Positions 38,880 through 41,641 of a stretch of 41,641 nucleotides of DNA are shown here, one piece after another. The notes beneath the pieces are model-generated. The model made no database searches. It worked only from the letters and a program-made list of their open reading frames with translations, and was not told the DNA's origin. The DNA comes from a virus, in IMG/VR virus record IMGVR_UViG_3300025154_000201, positions 1 to 41,641 of that record. One strand, given 5' to 3'. Positions within the stretch are counted from its first letter, which is position 1. Each line of letters begins with the position of its first letter. The position numbers and the translations under genes were made by a program.

Positions 38880-39818
38880 TTACAGTTCCCTGGCGTACCA
38901 GGTGCAGTCGCCGTCCGGGCTGCAGACCTGGACCTCGGCGACGGTGTACTTCCTGCCCTCGTCGTCATTTTCATAGTCAGGCTCAGCTACTACCCAATCG
39001 ATTGTTGGAGACCGAAGGACCCCGCCGGCTGCCTCAACCAAGCGCTGGAGGTGTTGCAGTTCCTTCAGCTCTTCCAAGGTAGGGCGTTTTTTCGCCACCC
39101 CGCCGTGGTTGCCGCGCTCATACCCGTCCGGGGCGTGGTCGTCCTGGTACTCCCGCTGGGCGACCGACACCCAATCCCCGGCCTGCAACTCAAGCATCAG
39201 GTGCAGCCGCTCAGATCCGTGGTCTAACGCCCAGGCTTTTAAGGCAGCAAGTCCTGCAACTCTTTTTTGGAGACGCTCCGCTTCAGCTTTTTCCTCCGCC
39301 TCCCGCCTCGCGGCGACCTCTCTGCTCTTCTTGGCCGTAACCATGGCTGCAATTGCCCGGGCCCGTCCGGCCACCCTTGGGTCCTTACAGATCTCAGACA
39401 GCTCTTCAGACGGCACATTAAACCACGTAGGTGACGGGCTGGAGTAATACTCTGTCCAAGCGGCGCACAGCTCCTCGTCGGTTGACGATTCAAACTTCTC
39501 TACCGCGGCCTCAATCCTGGCTTTCTTCTGTACTGCTTGCTCAGCCAGGCTCCGGACCCGACTTCGCAACACTTTCCGGATCGATTCGACCGAGGCGTCG
39601 ACCACCGGGTCGACCACGGCGGAGCCGAGGCCGTAGTAGGGGTCGAGGTGGTATTCGCCGCCCCAGCTGTTCACCGGCAGCGCCGCCACAATCGCCAGCT
39701 CTTCCTGGGTCAACTCCGCGACCGGAATTTCGACTACGGCGGTGCCGTACTCCATTTTGCCTGCGAGGATTGCCAGCTTCTGGTCGATCCTTACGAACAT
39801 CTTTGAAGTCTTCATCAT
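38880..39818 (-). CDS. Hypothetical protein with coiled coil
   Basis: A 312-residue protein with AAAGGAGC seven bases before ATG 39818. Residues 75-110 and 150-200 are Ala/Lys/Glu-rich and probably coiled coil (KKSREVAARREAEEKAEAER). The C-terminal domain (DWVVAEPDYENDDEG ... EVQVCSPDGDCTWYAR) looks like a small beta fold. No known family is recognised. A KVV-leader-like sequence (AAAGTAGTA ... GGCAACCG) precedes it. Confidence 0.55.
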   Translation of the reverse strand: MMKTSKMFVRIDQKLAILAGKMEYGTAVVEIPVAELTQEELAIVAALPVNSWGGEYHLDPYYGLGSAVVDPVVDASVESIRKVLRSRVRSLAEQAVQKKARIEAAVEKFESSTDEELCAAWTEYYSSPSPTWFNVPSEELSEICKDPRVAGRARAIAAMVTAKKSREVAARREAEEKAEAERLQKRVAGLAALKAWALDHGSERLHLMLELQAGDWVSVAQREYQDDHAPDGYERGNHGGVAKKRPTLEELKELQHLQRLVEAAGGVLRSPTIDWVVAEPDYENDDEGRKYTVAEVQVCSPDGDCTWYAREL

Positions 39819-39905
39819 AATACGCTCCTTTACGACTTTTGCCGCAGTCGTAGCGGTTGCCGGAGTGCCGCCCGGCTCGGGTTACTACTTTGGTTTTGGG
39901 GGTGC

Positions 39906-40181
39906 TTACAACATTCCGAAAAAGTTACAAAGCCGCTGCAGGAACAGATACGACTTGAGGCTGCAGCGATACGCCTGAGGATAGCCGCGGCGAAGTTCCC
40001 AATCGTAGGCAAGGGCGTAAATTTTGTTCGCCATGGCCTTTTCAGCCAGGGTAAAATTCTCAGATTCCCAAGCCCTCTTACCCTTACCGAACTTCCGCTT
40101 GTCCCACTGCTCGACGATCACGCCGCAGCCCATGACCTTGAGTTCGTCGCCTGTTACCTCATACGTCAGAATTGGTTTCAT
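39906..40181 (-). CDS. Small hypothetical protein
   Basis: A 91-residue protein; ATG 40181 is chosen because GGGGGAG lies upstream and ACGACA precedes it, as in neighbouring genes. The sequence has an N-terminal beta part (ILTYEVTGDELKVMGCGVIV) and a helical, tyrosine-rich C-terminus. Function unknown. It overlaps the upstream small gene by 23 bases. Confidence 0.55.
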   Translation of the reverse strand: MKPILTYEVTGDELKVMGCGVIVEQWDKRKFGKGKRAWESENFTLAEKAMANKIYALAYDWELRRGYPQAYRCSLKSYLFLQRLCNFFGML

Positions 40182-40335
40182 TGTCGTTATCTCCCCCACC
40201 TAAGTGAATAGAATTGTCTGCCCAGAAAGCGCAGTCTTCACATAACTGGGATGGTTCTTTCCAAGTAAATAAGACTGTGCCGCCCCCGCCAGAACAGAGA
40301 AATGGAATAAGTTTTACCTCAGACTCAGGCCCCAT
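40159..40335 (-). CDS. Small protein with CxxC, 58 residues
   Basis: An ORF from ATG 40335 with GAGAGGG upstream, starting two bases after the previous gene's stop. Residues 32-35 are CEDC in a segment LCEDCAFWADNSIHL, and Cys14 precedes a Gly-rich stretch. It fills what would otherwise be a 155-base gap in the operon. Function unknown. Confidence 0.5.
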   Translation of the reverse strand: MGPESEVKLIPFLCSGGGGTVLFTWKEPSQLCEDCAFWADNSIHLGGGDNDNETNSDV

Positions 40336-40336
40336 A

Positions 40337-40849
40337 TCACCCTCTCAAATACGCCGGCCCATACGGACCCATATGCTTCAGGCCATTGTGCTCATCAAAG
40401 ATGTTGCCACGGGCGTGCTTGGCGGGGGTCTTCCAGCTCGCGGCCTTCAGCATATCCCCATTGGTCTTGTCGATAAAGCAGTAAGCCGAGGTGTCCCGGA
40501 CGACCTTGATGTAGCGTTTGCCTTCGTCGCTGCGAAAGGCGGGGGCGGCAAGGCTGTGGGGATTGTTCTGCTGGAAGTTGTCGTCCGAGACCTTCTTGCA
40601 GCCGGCAAGAAAAGTTATAAACTCCGGTGTAGCTAGGGTAACTGTGGGCATTATTCCGCTCCTTTTATTTGTTTGTTTGATTTCGGCCATAACCTCAGCC
40701 ATGTGCTCCTCGGGGATTTCGATACGGATTTCGTCATGTCGCACATAACAAACCCCGCCGTACTTCTCCGCTATGGCCTGGATCGCTATTGTCTGTTCCT
40801 GCATAAGCTTCGCGGCAGTCATTTGTTGTTTCAGCATTGCCTGGTTCAT
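40337..40849 (-). CDS. Two-part early protein with internal ribosome site
   Basis: A 170-residue frame. Residues 1-60 are a helical domain with YVRHDEIRIEIPEEHM. Residues 67-170 (MPTVTLATPEFITF ... RYIKVVRDTSAYCFIDKTNG ... HARGNIFDEHNG ... MGPYGPAYLRG) match a small protein found alone in many phages. Between them a perfect AAAAGGAGC ribosome site and ATG 40651 are translated in frame as KRSGI. The second domain is therefore probably also made separately, or the two genes fused by loss of a stop. Confidence 0.6.
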   Translation of the reverse strand: MNQAMLKQQMTAAKLMQEQTIAIQAIAEKYGGVCYVRHDEIRIEIPEEHMAEVMAEIKQTNKRSGIMPTVTLATPEFITFLAGCKKVSDDNFQQNNPHSLAAPAFRSDEGKRYIKVVRDTSAYCFIDKTNGDMLKAASWKTPAKHARGNIFDEHNGLKHMGPYGPAYLRG

Positions 40850-40867
40850 TATAGTTTGCTCCTTTTA

Positions 40868-40882
40868 TAGGTCAGCGACCTA
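40868..40882. promoter_or_regulatory. TAGGTCA palindrome, site D
   Basis: TAGGTCA-G-CGACCTA, one mismatch in the arms. Its first three bases on the - strand are the TAG stop of the gene ending at 40880; ATG 40849 follows 19 bases on. Confidence 0.75.
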
Positions 40883-41200
40883 GCCATCAGCTACGCCTTT
40901 CTCAAAATTTTTATAAGTCACCATCATCTTAACCCTGCTCTTTGCCAGCCAGGTGTGGTGCGCCGCCAACGTCTCGTCCGCCTCGAACCGGCAGATCCGG
41001 GCCGGAACAAACGGCTCGGTCACGACCCCGACCGCGGCGTAAGCCTCGACGTGGTCCTTGTTGAATTGGTCCAGCTCCTGTTGGGCTTGGATAAGCACCG
41101 GGCCTGGCTGGCGACTCGTCTGAAACAAGGACCAACCGATAATCTTGATCCTTTCCCCGACAAGCAGCCCCACCCCGTAGATCTTTTTAGTAGGCGGCAT
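40880..41200 (-). CDS. Hypothetical early protein
   Basis: A 106-residue protein with AAGGGGG upstream of ATG 41200. Sequence elements include GVGLLVGERIKIIGWSLF and a C-terminal TWLAKSRVKMMVTYKNFEKG; no known motif. It overlaps the upstream gene by 14 bases and its stop is part of palindrome site D. Confidence 0.55.
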   Translation of the reverse strand: MPPTKKIYGVGLLVGERIKIIGWSLFQTSRQPGPVLIQAQQELDQFNKDHVEAYAAVGVVTEPFVPARICRFEADETLAAHHTWLAKSRVKMMVTYKNFEKGVADG

Positions 41201-41453
41201 ATTGCCCCCTTATTACCTGCTCGTGCCAGATCGAGCAGTCATTGATCTTTAAGCCCCGCTTGACTTCGGCGGCGGCATCCTGGGCGGGGGTCTCCTGTTC
41301 GCCCACGACCTCGATTAAGGCGCTGCGATCGTGCCACAAACGAGACAGCTTCACCTCCGGATGTCGCCCTTGCATATGGTCGAGCATACGCAGGGCCTCC
41401 CTGTTCTTGTCCTGGTCAGCCGCAAGGTTGACCACTATCGCGATTTTGATCAT
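41187..41453 (-). CDS. Hypothetical early protein
   Basis: An 88-residue protein with AAGGAGG just upstream of ATG 41453. It begins MIKIAIVVNLAADQDKNREA, a beta-alpha start, and has no recognised motif. Palindrome site E lies 11 bases upstream, so the palindrome abuts the ribosome site. Confidence 0.55.
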   Translation of the reverse strand: MIKIAIVVNLAADQDKNREALRMLDHMQGRHPEVKLSRLWHDRSALIEVVGEQETPAQDAAAEVKRGLKINDCSIWHEQVIRGQYAAY

Positions 41454-41463
41454 CGATCCTCCT

Positions 41464-41478
41464 TAGGTCACTGACCTA
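41464..41478. promoter_or_regulatory. TAGGTCA palindrome, site E
   Basis: TAGGTCA-C-TGACCTA, perfect 7-bp arms. On the - strand the first three bases are the TAG stop codon of the partial gene running off the right edge. The Shine-Dalgarno of the next gene follows directly. Confidence 0.8.
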
Positions 41479-41641
41479 TTCTTCATCACTTTCCCCGATC
41501 TCTTCGACGAGAGCCCGATCAAGTTGTTTTAAGAAATCGATTTGTTCTTCCCGTTCTCGGATTCCCCGGGCAACCTCCTGCCGAGCCGCTGGGTAAAGCC
41601 CCTTGATAAGAAACTCCCGCAGGAGCCCATCAGTAACCCTA
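41476..41641 (-). CDS. C-terminal part of an early protein (partial)
   Basis: An open frame entering from the right edge and ending at TAG 41478-41476. The 54 visible residues are charged and helical (ARGIREREEQIDFLKQLDRA) and end in an acidic EEIGESDEE tail. The start lies beyond the window. No domain is recognised. Confidence 0.6.
   Translation of the reverse strand, partial: RVTDGLLREFLIKGLYPAARQEVARGIREREEQIDFLKQLDRALVEEIGESDEE

Noticed and set aside
31926-41478. TAGGTCA palindromes as rho-independent terminators
   Set aside because: Stems are short with a tiny loop and are not followed by T-runs; the next ribosome site follows immediately.
1-41641. CRISPR arrays, tRNA or rRNA genes
   Set aside because: No regularly spaced repeats, cloverleaf sequences or conserved rRNA segments were found by reading; a tRNA search program could still find a divergent one.

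Overview
The window is a stretch of a tailed double-stranded DNA phage (or prophage) genome, class Caudoviricetes. The evidence is tail-appendage genes, a holin/endolysin lysis module and a phage-type replication and recombination set packed with overlapping start and stop codons. A lipobox lipoprotein and a 3TM-type holin point to a Gram-negative host. Two ferredoxin-like miniproteins hint at an anaerobic or redox-active host, but the taxonomy cannot be fixed from this sequence alone.

Layout. Positions 1-6.7 kb are on the + strand. They hold the end of a tail gene, an unknown structural protein, a large putative tail fibre, two paralogous ConA/LamG-like appendage proteins, a small membrane protein, a 3TM holin, an unknown membrane-proximal protein, a GH108 endolysin and two overlapping cysteine-rich ferredoxin-like proteins. 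From 6.7 kb to the end every gene lies on the - strand, so this part is transcribed from 41.6 kb towards 6.7 kb. In transcription order: a block of mostly unknown small early genes (41.6-30.7 kb) including RdgC-like and GP88-like proteins; an IS607-like element (tnpA + tnpB) and a second tnpB element, both inserted in this region; an XRE regulator; a replication block (primase/SF3 helicase, SNF2-type helicase, a possible DNA-binding protein, a lipoprotein, and a DNA polymerase I with 5'-nuclease, 3'-5' exonuclease and polymerase domains); nucleotide and recombination genes (RecU-like resolvase, dATP/dGTP diphosphohydrolase-like protein, thymidylate-synthase-like enzyme, HNH endonuclease, SbcD and SbcC/gp47-gp46 homologues, nucleotidyltransferase-like protein, ATP-dependent ligase); and small zinc-ribbon proteins up to the convergent junction with the lysis module.

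The most notable structures are these. (1) A perfect or near-perfect palindrome, TAGGTCA-N1/2-TGACCTA, occurs five times between 31.9 and 41.5 kb, each time just upstream of a start codon; four times its first three bases are the TAG stop codon of the preceding gene. (2) Two tnpB elements sit in parallel contexts, share an identical 28-bp flank and conserved right ends likely to be omega-RNA, and one has a zinc-ribbon mini-gene where the other has tnpA. (3) There are two adjacent ferredoxin-like proteins after the endolysin. (4) Two short leader ORFs beginning MKVVSGN precede unrelated genes. (5) A thymidylate-synthase-like enzyme sits next to a dATP/dGTP diphosphohydrolase-like protein, which suggests dNTP-pool remodelling or a modified base. 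No rRNA, tRNA or CRISPR array was recognised. Several genes of fewer than 60 codons are annotated from direct reading of the sequence.
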